Source: Hydrogenophaga sp. (GTDB taxonomy: Bacteria; Pseudomonadota; Gammaproteobacteria; Burkholderiales; Burkholderiaceae_C). From it: a stretch of DNA of 41,001 bases. Where the stretch lies: the NCBI GenBank assembly GCA_021154985.1, contig JAJNQE010000084.1:1-41001 (forward strand), given 5' to 3'. The position numbers and the translations under genes were made by a program. The notes beneath the pieces are model-generated. The model made no database searches. It had not been told where the DNA came from and saw nothing but the letters and a program-made list of their open reading frames with translations. This document shows, piece after piece, positions 24,481 to 33,267 of this stretch (position 1 is the first letter of the stretch; the number at the start of each line of letters is the position of its first letter).

Positions 24481-25039
24481 AACACCGCCTATCAACCGTG
24501 ACACCCCCAAGCCCCAGGGCGAGCGCCGCGGGCTGGTGATGGTCCACACCGGCAAGGGCAAGGGCAAGAGCACGGCCGCGTTCGGGCTGGCGCTGCGCGC
24601 GCACGGCCGGGGCAAAAAAGTCAAGGTTTACCAGTTCATGAAGGTGCCAACGGCCCGTTTCGGCGAGCACCGCCTGTTTGAGTCCCTGGGCATCCCCATC
24701 GAGGGGCTGGGCGATGGCTTCAGCTGGAAAAGCCGCGACCTCGATCATTCTGCAGAACTGGCGCAGGCCGGCTGGGCCAAGGCCGAGGCAACCGTGCGGA
24801 CCGGAGAGCACTTCATGGTGGTGCTCGACGAAATCATGTATCCGCTGCGATATGGCTGGATCGCACTGGAGACGGTACTGACCTGTCTGCGCGAACGGCC
24901 CCCGTCGGTGACGGTGGTGCTGACTGGGCGCAACGCGCCAGCCGAGCTGATCGAGCTGGCCGACATGGTGACGGAGATGACACTCATCAAACACCATTTC
25001 AATGCCGGTGTGCCTGCGCAACGCGGCATCGAGGACTGA
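24470..25039 (+). CDS. cobO: Cob(I)yrinic acid a,c-diamide adenosyltransferase
   Basis: A 189-residue CobO: VMVHTGKGKGKSTAAFGLAL (P-loop), VKVYQFMKVPTARFGEHRLF, the acidic motif VVLDEIMYPLRYGW, VVLTGRNAPAELIELADMVT. It adenosylates the corrin cobalt with ATP. All motif residues are intact, unlike the copy at 13174-13743, so this is presumably the working enzyme. The ATG at 24470 was chosen because the upstream part of the frame lies in cobF. Confidence 0.93.
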   Translation: MQIETPPINRDTPKPQGERRGLVMVHTGKGKGKSTAAFGLALRAHGRGKKVKVYQFMKVPTARFGEHRLFESLGIPIEGLGDGFSWKSRDLDHSAELAQAGWAKAEATVRTGEHFMVVLDEIMYPLRYGWIALETVLTCLRERPPSVTVVLTGRNAPAELIELADMVTEMTLIKHHFNAGVPAQRGIED

Positions 25040-25107
25040 TGGCGTCGTCATTTCCGCACACCCGCTCTTTGCTTTGATCTTTCATCCATTTCATCAACAG
25101 GCCCCTC

Positions 25108-26157
25108 ATGAATCTCCAGAAAATCCCCGCCACCATCGTCACCGGTTTTCTGGGCAGTGGCAAAACCACACTATTGCGCAAGCTGCTCACCAACGCGCAG
25201 GGTCTCCGCATCGCGGTCATCGTCAATGAGTTCGGCGAGCTTGGGATCGACGGCGAGTTGCTGCGGGGCTGCGGCATCGGCTGCGATGAGAGCGGCGAAG
25301 AGAACGGCCAGTTGTTCGAACTGGCCAACGGCTGCCTGTGCTGCACGGTGCAGGAAGAATTCGCACCCGTGATGGAGCTGCTCGCGGCCCGTCGCGACCA
25401 AATCGACTACCTCGTGATCGAGACCTCGGGCCTGGCACTGCCCAAGCCGCTGGTGCAGGCGTTCCAGTGGCCTGCGCTGCGCAACGCCTTCACCGTGGAC
25501 GCAGTCATCACCGTGGTGGACGCGCCCGCTGTGGCCGCCGGTGATTTCGCGGACGACCCGGTGGCTGTGGATGCCCAGCGCCGTGCTGATGAGAACCTCG
25601 ACCACGACTCGCCGCTGCACGAGCTGTTTGAAGACCAGCTGGCCACGGCCGATCTGGTCATCGTGCACAAGGTCGACGGGATGGACGCGGTGGCGCTCGA
25701 GGCCGTCGAAGCCACCGTCCGCGCCGAAGCACCGGCCGGCGTGAAGCTGGTGCGCGCATCGCATGGCGATGTGCCGCTGGACGTGCTGCTGGGTCTGCAG
25801 CGTGCGGTGGAAGATGTCATTGACGAGCGCAAGACCCACCACGACGACGAAGAAGACCATGACCACGACGCTTTCGACTCCGTGTCGGTGGCGCTGACCG
25901 TGACCGACCGTGACAGGCTGCTCGCGGCGCTGATGGTATTGGTGCAGCGTCATGAAATCTACCGCGTCAAGGGCTTCGTGGCGCTGCCCGGTGCGGCCAT
26001 GCGCCTGGTGGTGCAGGGAGTGGGCCAGCGCTTTGACAGCTATTTCGACCGCGCCTGGCGCGCCGACGAGCCGCGTGCCACCCGCCTGGTCCTGATCGGC
26101 GACCACCTGGACGCCGCCGGCCTGCTTTCTGAGCTCCAGGCCGAATTGACCCGCTAG
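25108..26157 (+). CDS. cobW: CobW GTPase / metallochaperone (COG0523)
   Basis: 349 residues: P-loop TGFLGSGKTTLLRKLL, VNEFGELGIDGELL, the CxCC metal motif in LANGCLCCTVQEEF, the switch IETSGLALP and the base motif HKVD. A His/Asp-rich stretch (about 248-256, HHDDEEDHDHD) precedes the CobW C-terminal domain, which ends with the FDSYFDRAWRADEPRATRLV region. Members of this family deliver metal, here most likely cobalt for CobN. It starts 68 bp after cobO and just before the cbtBA genes. Confidence 0.93.
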   Translation: MNLQKIPATIVTGFLGSGKTTLLRKLLTNAQGLRIAVIVNEFGELGIDGELLRGCGIGCDESGEENGQLFELANGCLCCTVQEEFAPVMELLAARRDQIDYLVIETSGLALPKPLVQAFQWPALRNAFTVDAVITVVDAPAVAAGDFADDPVAVDAQRRADENLDHDSPLHELFEDQLATADLVIVHKVDGMDAVALEAVEATVRAEAPAGVKLVRASHGDVPLDVLLGLQRAVEDVIDERKTHHDDEEDHDHDAFDSVSVALTVTDRDRLLAALMVLVQRHEIYRVKGFVALPGAAMRLVVQGVGQRFDSYFDRAWRADEPRATRLVLIGDHLDAAGLLSELQAELTR

Positions 26158-26207
26158 CACTTATCCCGTGCGTTTTTCCCTCCACTCCACCCTTGAAAGG
26201 ACTTTTT

Positions 26208-26399
26208 ATGCCCGACTCGACCTCCGTGACCCACAGACCCTCCTATACCCACGACTCGGCCCGGACTGTGTTGCGCCCCTTGCTGGCAGCGGCGGCACTC
26301 GGCTTGGTGGTTATGTATGGCGTGGGTTTCGCTGAGAGCCCGCTGGCCCACAACGCCGCACACGATGTCCGACACATTACTGTTAAGCCCTGCCACTGA
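26208..26399 (+). CDS. cbtB: Cobalt transporter subunit CbtB
   Basis: 63 residues. One membrane segment (about 24-40, LAAAALGLVVMYGVGFA) is followed by a periplasmic tail with His residues and the end HNAAHDVRHITVKPCH. The CbtB family is defined by a single TM helix and a C-terminal His-rich, Cys-containing motif. The ATG at 26208 follows GAAAGGACTTTTT; a further in-frame ATG lies 15 nt upstream. Together with cbtA it forms the predicted B12-regulated cobalt uptake pair. Confidence 0.85.
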   Translation: MPDSTSVTHRPSYTHDSARTVLRPLLAAAALGLVVMYGVGFAESPLAHNAAHDVRHITVKPCH

Positions 26400-26423
26400 A
26401 TTGTTGGCACCAAGGAGAGCAAC

Positions 26424-27263
26424 ATGCTTTTTCAAAAGCTGATCTGGGCAGCGCTCACTACCGCTGTGGTGGTGGGCAGTCTCCAAACCGGTGTGCAGCG
26501 CTGGCAGGCCGCTCCGCTGATCTTGGCGGCCGAGGTGTACGAGGACCAAAAGGCAGAGGTATCCCCACCAGGCGCAGCGCTCACCGATCACGCGCATGGC
26601 GAGGGCCAAGCCGGCCCGGCGCACGACCATGGTGCTGCCGAGGAATGGGCGCCCGAGAACGGCGTAGAGCGCACTGGCTGGACGTGGGTCGCCAACATCC
26701 TGCATGCCTTTAGCATGGCATTACTGGTGTTTGCAGCGATGGGCTTCTGGTTTTCTCGGCAGGACACGTCCTGCCTGACGGCGAGCGCTTCGTTGCGTGT
26801 CGCTGGTCTGGTGGCGGCGGCCGGCTGGCTGAGCTTTCACCTGTGGCCCACCCTGGGGCTGCACGCCGAGGTTCCCGGCATGCAGGCGGCCCCGCTGCAG
26901 GCCCGACAGATATGGTGGACGCTGGCGGTGGGGTGCGCAGCGGGTGCCTGCGCCATCGCTGCATTTGTGCGCAGTCCCTGGCGCTGGCTGGCGGTGGCGG
27001 CTTTGCTCGTGCTGCCGTTCTTGGTGGGAGCGCCCAAGCCGCGAGGAGATGCACTCGCGGGCTTTGGCCCTGAAGCTCATGCCTCACTGGAGCAGTTGGG
27101 TCACCAGTTCATCCTGGCGACCACTTGGGTTGCGCTGTCGTTCTGGCTTTGCATGGGGCTGGTGGGAGGCCTGGCGTTCCAGCGCTGGGTGGCGCCCGGC
27201 GTTCGCGCCGCATTGTCCGGCACGAACACTGCCGCCCCGGGCGCCATGAACCCGGTGGATTGA
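26424..27263 (+). CDS. cbtA: Cobalt transporter subunit CbtA
   Basis: A 279-residue integral membrane protein with five or six hydrophobic segments, at about 4-22, 93-112, 124-140, 163-180, 187-203 and 232-254. Between the first and second is a His-rich loop (DHAHGEGQAGPAHDHGAAEE) suited to metal capture. The ribosome-binding site AAGGAGAG precedes the ATG, 24 bp after cbtB. CbtA/CbtB are predicted, mainly from riboswitch and cluster context, to take up cobalt. Confidence 0.85.
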   Translation: MLFQKLIWAALTTAVVVGSLQTGVQRWQAAPLILAAEVYEDQKAEVSPPGAALTDHAHGEGQAGPAHDHGAAEEWAPENGVERTGWTWVANILHAFSMALLVFAAMGFWFSRQDTSCLTASASLRVAGLVAAAGWLSFHLWPTLGLHAEVPGMQAAPLQARQIWWTLAVGCAAGACAIAAFVRSPWRWLAVAALLVLPFLVGAPKPRGDALAGFGPEAHASLEQLGHQFILATTWVALSFWLCMGLVGGLAFQRWVAPGVRAALSGTNTAAPGAMNPVD

Positions 27264-27285
27264 CGCCACGTCCCCAAGGTCCAAC

Positions 27286-30200
27286 ATGCATCTTTTGTCT
27301 ACCCGACCCGGCGGCCACGTGGAAGACGCTGGCCTGGGCGTGGTGCGCGTCGCGCAAACGCCTGCCGACATCGTGGTCCTCACGGTGGCCGACACCACGT
27401 TGTCCCTGCTGGCAGAAGCGGTGGCGGCGCTGCCGCCCGATTTCCCGACCGTGCGCCTGGCCAATCTGATGTGGTTGCGGCAGCCCGCATCGACCGACAT
27501 GTACGTTGACGACGTGCTGCGCCACGCCCGTATCGTGGTGATCGACCACCTGGGCGCACCAGCGGACTGGGCCTATGTGGTGGAACAGGCGACGACGCTG
27601 GCTCGCCAGCACGACCAGTGGCTGGCCATGTTTTCGGGCGAGCAGTTGGAGGACCCACAGTTGCTGTTGCGCAGCACAGCAGCAGTGGAGGACAGCCGTT
27701 TTATGTGGCAATGCCTGCGCGAGGGCGGTCGCGACAATGCCCGCGCCTTTTTTGACTTGATCGCGTACCGCGCGCTGGGGCGGGGGTCTTTGCCCGCGCT
27801 GCCACAGCCCTTGCCGCCCGTCGCACGCTACCTTCCAGCCCTGCCACTGGCCTGGCTGGACGGTGCACCGGTGGCCCTCGTGCTGTTTTACCGGGCCCAT
27901 GCGCAGACGGGCAATACAGCGGTGTTCGACGCCCTGATGATGGCCTTGCACAGCGAGGGCGTCAACCCGCTGGCCCTGGCGCTGGACTCGCTGAAGTCGC
28001 CCTCGTCACTGGCGGCCGTGCATGCCCTGGCTGCCGAGCACTCTGTCGATGTCGTGCTCAACGCCACCAGCTTTGCAGTCGGTGCCATGGGCGACGATGG
28101 CGCCGACGGCGTGGACGCTCCACTGCTCGCCGGCGACGCGCCGGTGCTGCAACTCATCACCGCCGGCTGCGCGCGTGAGCAGTGGCGGGCCGATCCGCAC
28201 GGCCTGCAGCCGCGCGACCTGGCCATGCAGGTCGTGCTGCCCGAAGTGGACGGCCGCATCGGCACCCGGGCCATCAGCTTCAAGGGCGTGGCCTGGCGCT
28301 GCGAGCGCTCGCAGGTGGATGTAGTGCGCTACCAACCAGAGGCCGACCGGATTGCATTCGTCGCCGAGCTTGCCCGGCGCTGGTGCGTCCTGCGCCGCAA
28401 GCCGGCGGCCGATAAGCGCCTGGCCCTGGTGCTGGCCAATTACCCCAGCGACGACGCCCGCCTGGCGAATGCCGTGGGCTTGGACACCCCGGCCTCGGTG
28501 GTGGGCATCCTAGGCGCGCTGCAGGCCCAAGGCTATGCCACGGGCGAGCTGCCCGCACACGGCGACGCCCTAATGGCGCGACTGATCGAGGGCGTAACCC
28601 ACAAAGTGGACGCCAACGACCATCGCCCCGTCGGGCAAAGCCTCTCCATGGCCGACTACCTGGCTGACTTTGAAGCCCTGCCCCCTGACCAGCAGGCCGA
28701 GGTCAACGCGCTGTGGGGACCACCCGAGAAAGACCCGTTGTTGCGCAGCGGCCGCTTCATGGTGCCGGGCCTACGCGTCGGCCAGGTCTTCGTGGGCCTG
28801 CAGCCGGCCCGCGGGCGCGACCTGGACCTGGTCGCAAGCTACCACGATGCCGACCTTGTGCCCCCGCACAACTACCTTGCGTTTTACTTCTGGTTGCGCC
28901 GCGTCTGGGGCGCCGATGCGCTGGTACATGTGGGTACGCACGGCAACCTGGAGTGGCTGCCGGGCAAGAGCGTGGCGCTGGGTGCGGGCTGCTGGCCAGA
29001 TGCGATCTTCGGGCCGCTGCCCCACCTGTACCCTTTTATCGTCAACGATCCGGGCGAAGGCAGCCAGGCCAAGCGGCGTACGCAGGCGGTGATCATCGAC
29101 CACCTGATGCCGCCGCTGACGCGGGCCGAAACCTACGGGGCGCTGCAGGTATTGGAGCGGCAGATGGACGAGTACTACGAGGCTCTGTCGCTCGACCCAC
29201 GCCGCGCCACTCGGTTGCGCCAGACCATTCTGGAGGAAGTGCTGCGCCACGGCTTGCACGCCGACCTGGGTTTTGAGGCGCCCGCCGACGAAGCCGCACG
29301 CCAGCGCCTGCTGGAACGGCTGGACGCCTACCTGTGCGAGATCAAGGAATCACAGATCCGGGACGGTCTGCACGTGTTCGGTCTGTCGCCTCAAGGGCGT
29401 TTGCGGACCGATACCCTACTTGCTTTGGCGCGGTTTCCACGCGGCAAAGGCCAGAGACAAGCCAGCTTGTTGCAAGCCTTGTCAGCCGACCTGCGGCTGG
29501 ACGGATTCGACCCGCTCGACCCCAACTGGAACCAGAACTGGACCCAGTCGCGCCCACCGGTACTGGCAGCCTTAGGAAACGAAGCCTGGCGCCATGCGGG
29601 CCACACCCGTGATCGGCTGGAGCGATTGGCCAGCCGTCTGGTGGACGGCAGCGAACCTCTGGACCGCGCCAAGTGGCCGCTCACCGCGCAGGTGATGGAC
29701 GAGCTGCAGGAGCGGCTCGGCCCCCGGCTGGACGCCTGCGGCGAGCAGGAAATGACCCAGCTGCTGCGCGGCTTGCGAGGCCGTTTTATCCCCCCCGGAC
29801 CGAGCGGCGCGCCATCGCGCGGACGGCCGGACGTATTACCCACCGGCCGCAATTTCTACGCAATCGATACGCGCGCGGTGCCTACACCCACCGCCTACGC
29901 CATGGGCGTAATGGCGGCCGAGCGGCTGATCGAGCGCCATCTGCAGGACCACGGCGGGTTTCCAGCGTCGGTCGGGCTTTCGGTCTGGGGCACCAGCACC
30001 ATGCGCACTGGCGGCGAAGACATCGCCCAGGCCATGGCACTGCTGGGCGTGCGGCCCAAGTGGGCGCCGGGCAGCCAGCGCGTAGTGGACATCGAGGTGC
30101 TCCCGATGGCGATACGTGACCGCCCTCGGGTGGACGTGACCTTGCGCATCTCGGGTTTCTTTCGCGACGCTTTTCCGAATCTGATCGACCTGTTCGACAC

Positions 30201-31074
30201 GGCGGTTAAGGCGGTGGCGGCCATCTCGCTAGAAGACGAGCCCGACGACGTGAATCCAGTGCGTGCTCGCGTGCAGCGCGAGGCGGCCGATGCGTGTGCC
30301 CAAGGGATGTCCGAAGAGGTCTCGCAGAGGCAGGCCAGCTGGCGTGTTTTCGGCCCGCGGCCGGGCGGCTACGGCGCCGGCGTGCAAGACGTCATCGACA
30401 GTGGGCGCTGGGAAGCGCCGGGTGACATCGCCCAGGCCTACCTGCGTGCGGGCGCCTTTGCTTACGGCCAGGACGAACACGGTGCGGCGGCGCGCGCCAG
30501 CTTCGAGCGGCGTGTGGGCGGCTTCGATGTGGTGCTGCAGAACCAGGACAACCAGGAACAGGACATCCTGGATTCAAGTGACTTTTACCAGTTCCAGGGC
30601 GGCATGGCTGCCGCGGTACAACACCTGAGCGGCAAGGCGGCGTCCATGTACCACGGCGACTTCAGCACACCTGGATCGCCGCGCATCCGCAGCCTGAGTG
30701 ACGAACTAGCGCGGGTGGTGCGGGCCCGCGTGGTCAACCCCAAGTGGATCGCGGGTGTGCAACGCCACGGCTACAAGGGTGCCTCCGAGATGGCTGCCAC
30801 CGTCGACTCCCTTTTCGGCTTTGACGCAACCACTGGCCTGGTGGGGGACCACCAGTACGCTCTTGTGGCCGATGCCTACGTGTACGACCCTGTCAACCGC
30901 GCCTTTCTTGAACAACACAACCCCCAGGCCTTACGCAGCATGGGCGAACGCCTGCTTGAATCCATGCAGCGTGGTATGTGGCAGGAACCCGGCGAGCATC
31001 GGGAGCGCATCCAACAGACCTTGCTGGCACTGGAACACCGGCTCGAAACTCAGGGCGAAGGACCCACGAAATGA
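27286..31074 (+). CDS. cobN: Cobaltochelatase subunit CobN
   Basis: A 1262-residue CobN/Mg-chelatase H-type subunit: GDAPVLQLITAGCAREQWRA in the first third, YLAFYFWLRRVWGADALVHV then GTHGNLEWLPGKSVALG, LPHLYPFIVNDPGEGSQAKR, and later FYAIDTRAVPTPTAYAMG and VWGTSTMRTGGEDIAQAM. It is the large subunit that holds the ring and inserts Co2+ into hydrogenobyrinic acid a,c-diamide. No cobS/cobT pair is in the window; the ATPase partners are the ChlI/ChlD-type gene that follows with an ATGA overlap. Length fits the family. Confidence 0.95.
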   Translation: MHLLSTRPGGHVEDAGLGVVRVAQTPADIVVLTVADTTLSLLAEAVAALPPDFPTVRLANLMWLRQPASTDMYVDDVLRHARIVVIDHLGAPADWAYVVEQATTLARQHDQWLAMFSGEQLEDPQLLLRSTAAVEDSRFMWQCLREGGRDNARAFFDLIAYRALGRGSLPALPQPLPPVARYLPALPLAWLDGAPVALVLFYRAHAQTGNTAVFDALMMALHSEGVNPLALALDSLKSPSSLAAVHALAAEHSVDVVLNATSFAVGAMGDDGADGVDAPLLAGDAPVLQLITAGCAREQWRADPHGLQPRDLAMQVVLPEVDGRIGTRAISFKGVAWRCERSQVDVVRYQPEADRIAFVAELARRWCVLRRKPAADKRLALVLANYPSDDARLANAVGLDTPASVVGILGALQAQGYATGELPAHGDALMARLIEGVTHKVDANDHRPVGQSLSMADYLADFEALPPDQQAEVNALWGPPEKDPLLRSGRFMVPGLRVGQVFVGLQPARGRDLDLVASYHDADLVPPHNYLAFYFWLRRVWGADALVHVGTHGNLEWLPGKSVALGAGCWPDAIFGPLPHLYPFIVNDPGEGSQAKRRTQAVIIDHLMPPLTRAETYGALQVLERQMDEYYEALSLDPRRATRLRQTILEEVLRHGLHADLGFEAPADEAARQRLLERLDAYLCEIKESQIRDGLHVFGLSPQGRLRTDTLLALARFPRGKGQRQASLLQALSADLRLDGFDPLDPNWNQNWTQSRPPVLAALGNEAWRHAGHTRDRLERLASRLVDGSEPLDRAKWPLTAQVMDELQERLGPRLDACGEQEMTQLLRGLRGRFIPPGPSGAPSRGRPDVLPTGRNFYAIDTRAVPTPTAYAMGVMAAERLIERHLQDHGGFPASVGLSVWGTSTMRTGGEDIAQAMALLGVRPKWAPGSQRVVDIEVLPMAIRDRPRVDVTLRISGFFRDAFPNLIDLFDTAVKAVAAISLEDEPDDVNPVRARVQREAADACAQGMSEEVSQRQASWRVFGPRPGGYGAGVQDVIDSGRWEAPGDIAQAYLRAGAFAYGQDEHGAAARASFERRVGGFDVVLQNQDNQEQDILDSSDFYQFQGGMAAAVQHLSGKAASMYHGDFSTPGSPRIRSLSDELARVVRARVVNPKWIAGVQRHGYKGASEMAATVDSLFGFDATTGLVGDHQYALVADAYVYDPVNRAFLEQHNPQALRSMGERLLESMQRGMWQEPGEHRERIQQTLLALEHRLETQGEGPTK

Positions 31075-32153
31075 AGACATTCAACGCACACAACACGTCC
31101 CACGAACTGCAGGACGCCAACGATGTGATGTACCCATTTTCTGCGCTGATCGGCCACGCCGGGCTGCGGCAGGCGCTCCTGCTGGCGGCGGTAGACCCCG
31201 GCATCGGCGGCGTGCTGATCAGCGGGCCACGCGGCACGGCCAAATCGACTGCGGCGCGCGCACTGGCGGCTTTGTTGCCGGGTGCTCCCTTCGTGAGCCT
31301 GCCGCTCGCGGCCACCGTTGAGCAACTGGTGGGCACACTCAACCTCGAACACGTACTGCGCGACGGCCTCGTGCGCCTGGCGCCTGGCATGCTCGCTCGT
31401 GCGCACGGCGGCGTCCTTTATGTGGACGAGGTCAACCTTTTACCCGACGCGCTGGTGGACGCCCTGCTTGACGCGGCGGCAAGCGGCATCAACACGATCG
31501 AGCGTGAGGGCGTTTCGCGCCAGCATGCGGCCCGCTTCGTGCTGATCGGCACCATGAACCCCGAAGAGGGCGAGTTGCGCCCCCAGTTGCTGGATCGCTT
31601 TGGCCTGTCGGTGGTGCTGGAAAATCCCACCGATCATGCGCTGCGCCAGTCGATCGTCCGTGCCCGCTTGGACTTTGACCTCGATCCGCAGGCATTGATG
31701 CAGCGCACAGCCAGCGCGCAGGCCGAGCTGGTGTCCCGGATGGCAGCCGCGCGAGAAGCGCTACCTGCGGTGGACTGGAGCGATGCCGTGCTGGCGCACG
31801 CCACCGCGCTGGCCGTGCAGGCCGCCGTGGACGGTGTGCGCGGTGACCTAGTGCTGCTGAAGGCGGCCCGGGCCCATGCCGTGCTGGCGGGTCGGCTCGA
31901 GGTGACGCCGGCGGATGTCGACACCGTGGCCGAATGGGCCTTGGGCCACCGCCGGATGGCGCCGGCTCCCCAGGCCCAGCAGGCTGCGGCGCCCCCCCGC
32001 ACTACCAGCGGCCCCTCAGGGGCGGGCAGTGCCGGGTCGCAGGCAGATCATTCATTGACGAGTGCCGCCGGGGACTGGGGCGCACTGCCGGCGCAGGCTG
32101 AAGGCTGGGAAGCGGTTCGAACCACTGGGGGGCCTGTCGCAAAAAAAGCCTGA
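31071..32153 (+). CDS. ChlI-like AAA+ subunit of the cobaltochelatase (zero-frame product)
   Basis: 360 residues: FSALIGHAGLRQALLLAAVD, Walker A in ISGPRGTAKSTAARAL, LEHVLRDGLVRLAPGMLARA, Walker B in VLYVDEVNLLPDALVDALLD, the sensor IGTMNPEEGELRPQLLDRFG and the lid domain. This is the Mg-chelatase I-type AAA+ ring subunit that powers metal insertion with CobN. Its ATG overlaps the cobN stop (ATGA). After a Pro/Ala-rich linker it stops 4 nt after a run of seven A at 32141-32147, where -1 frameshifting would extend it into the VWA domain downstream. Confidence 0.92.
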   Translation: MKTFNAHNTSHELQDANDVMYPFSALIGHAGLRQALLLAAVDPGIGGVLISGPRGTAKSTAARALAALLPGAPFVSLPLAATVEQLVGTLNLEHVLRDGLVRLAPGMLARAHGGVLYVDEVNLLPDALVDALLDAAASGINTIEREGVSRQHAARFVLIGTMNPEEGELRPQLLDRFGLSVVLENPTDHALRQSIVRARLDFDLDPQALMQRTASAQAELVSRMAAAREALPAVDWSDAVLAHATALAVQAAVDGVRGDLVLLKAARAHAVLAGRLEVTPADVDTVAEWALGHRRMAPAPQAQQAAAPPRTTSGPSGAGSAGSQADHSLTSAAGDWGALPAQAEGWEAVRTTGGPVAKKA

Positions 32154-32200
32154 GCCACCCCGCAGGCCGCGCCTCCACGGTGCCCGGACTGCGGCGGTGG
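32127..32200 (+). promoter_or_regulatory. Probable programmed -1 ribosomal frameshift site joining the ChlI-like and VWA parts
   Basis: Three elements lie in the standard order. First, a Shine-Dalgarno-like GGGGGG (32127-32132), 8 nt before the slip site. Second, the slippery heptamer A AAA AAA (32141-32147), in the correct phase (GCA AAA AAA GCC TGA). Third, a hairpin after a 7-nt spacer: arms CCACCCCGCAG (32155-32165) and CTGCGGCGGTGG (32189-32200), 11 pairs with one bulged C. A slip by -1 reads AGC CTG AGC and stays open to 32842, giving about 590 residues instead of 360. Frameshifting of chlD-type genes to make both subunits has been reported. Confidence 0.8.
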
Positions 32201-32842
32201 TTCTCCATTGACCCATACGCAAGGCCGCAACTGGCGCAGAACGCGATGCAGGCATCGACCCACACGCCAGGGCGAATCGATTGGTGTCGCACTCTGCTGC
32301 GCAAAGGGCCCGCCGCCTTGCAGCGGTCCCATCTGCAGCGCGAACACCGCCCCGCTGACATGTCGACGCTTCACCTGATCGCGCTGGACAATTCCGGCTC
32401 CATGCGGCAAAGCGGTCGTCTGGCGTGGGCCAAGGGTTTCGCGGCGCGCCTTATCGAGGACGCGGCCCGTACCGGCAACCAGGTCGGACTGCTGCTGTTC
32501 GGGGGACAGGGGGTGCAATGCGTACTGTCGCCCACCCAGGCGCGGCGCTCGGCGTTGGGGCGCCTTCGGCCGCTGGGCGGGGGTGGCGGTACGCCCCTGG
32601 CGGCAGCGCTGGGTCAGGCGCAGACCGAACTTCTGGCGCATCGGCGGCGCCACGGCAATGGGCGCCGCCTGCTGTGGCTACTCACCGACGGGCGCAGCCT
32701 GGAGCAACCAGCAGCACCTACGGCGGCTGACCACATCGTCATCGTCGATTTCGACAACTCTCCTCGCCCACTCGGACGCTGCAGGGCCTGGGCACAGGCC
32801 TGGGGCGCCGAGTTGCGCCAACCCACCACTGACACACAATGA
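32180..32842 (+). CDS. VWA (ChlD-type) part of the cobaltochelatase, expressed by frameshift or as a separate protein
   Basis: The frame from 32147 to 32842 carries a von Willebrand A domain with the MIDAS motif LDNSGSM, GLLLFGGQGVQCVLSPTQA, GGGGGTPLAAALGQAQTEL and LWLLTDGRSL. It corresponds to the C-terminal half of ChlD/BchD, which bridges the AAA+ ring and the large chelatase subunit. A GTG at 32180 and an ATG at 32360 could start a separate protein, but neither has a good ribosome-binding site. The -1 frame joins it to the ChlI-like gene without a stop, so I favour a 590-residue fusion made by frameshifting. It overlaps the next gene in ATGA. Confidence 0.85.
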   Translation: MPGLRRWFSIDPYARPQLAQNAMQASTHTPGRIDWCRTLLRKGPAALQRSHLQREHRPADMSTLHLIALDNSGSMRQSGRLAWAKGFAARLIEDAARTGNQVGLLLFGGQGVQCVLSPTQARRSALGRLRPLGGGGGTPLAAALGQAQTELLAHRRRHGNGRRLLWLLTDGRSLEQPAAPTAADHIVIVDFDNSPRPLGRCRAWAQAWGAELRQPTTDTQ

Positions 32843-33267
32843 CTCCAAAAACCGACCTCAGCACGACTGAGCTCATCATTTGCACCACCTGCCGCCCTGC
32901 GGAGAACACGCGAGATCAGCGCGCTGCAGGTGACATTCTGTTGGAAGCCGTGCAAACCGCACAGGCCTTCGGCGATCAGCCCGAGTGGGCCGCTATTCAT
33001 GTGCGAGGGGTGGCGTGCACGGCCGGCTGCTCGCGCGCCTGCACGGTGGCTTTTCAGGCTCCTGGCAAGCACAGCTTCCAATTTGGCGACCTGACCCCCT
33101 CAGAGGACGCTGCCCGGCAACTGCTGGATTGCGCCGTGATGCATTTTCGGGCGCCCGATGGCAACTTGCCCCGCGATGCCCGCCCTGCCCTTTTGCGCAG
33201 CGGCATCCTGTGCCGCCTGCCACCGACCCGTTCATCCGCTGAAAGCAATCATGACGCGGGCCGTTGA
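32839..33267 (+). CDS. DUF1636 family predicted metal-binding protein
   Basis: 142 residues. The N-terminal IICTTCRPAENTRDQRAAGD and the central HVRGVACTAGCSRACTVAFQ place four or five cysteines as in the DUF1636 family of thioredoxin-like, ferredoxin-type small proteins. These often accompany cob genes and are assumed to bind a metal or Fe-S cluster. The role in cobalamin synthesis is not established. It starts in the ATGA overlap with the VWA frame and overlaps the bluB start by 17 nt. Confidence 0.85.
   Translation: MTPKTDLSTTELIICTTCRPAENTRDQRAAGDILLEAVQTAQAFGDQPEWAAIHVRGVACTAGCSRACTVAFQAPGKHSFQFGDLTPSEDAARQLLDCAVMHFRAPDGNLPRDARPALLRSGILCRLPPTRSSAESNHDAGR

Noticed and set aside
25040..25107. 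Second cobalamin riboswitch before cobW/cbtBA
   Set aside because: The 68-bp gap is too short and has none of the conserved blocks.
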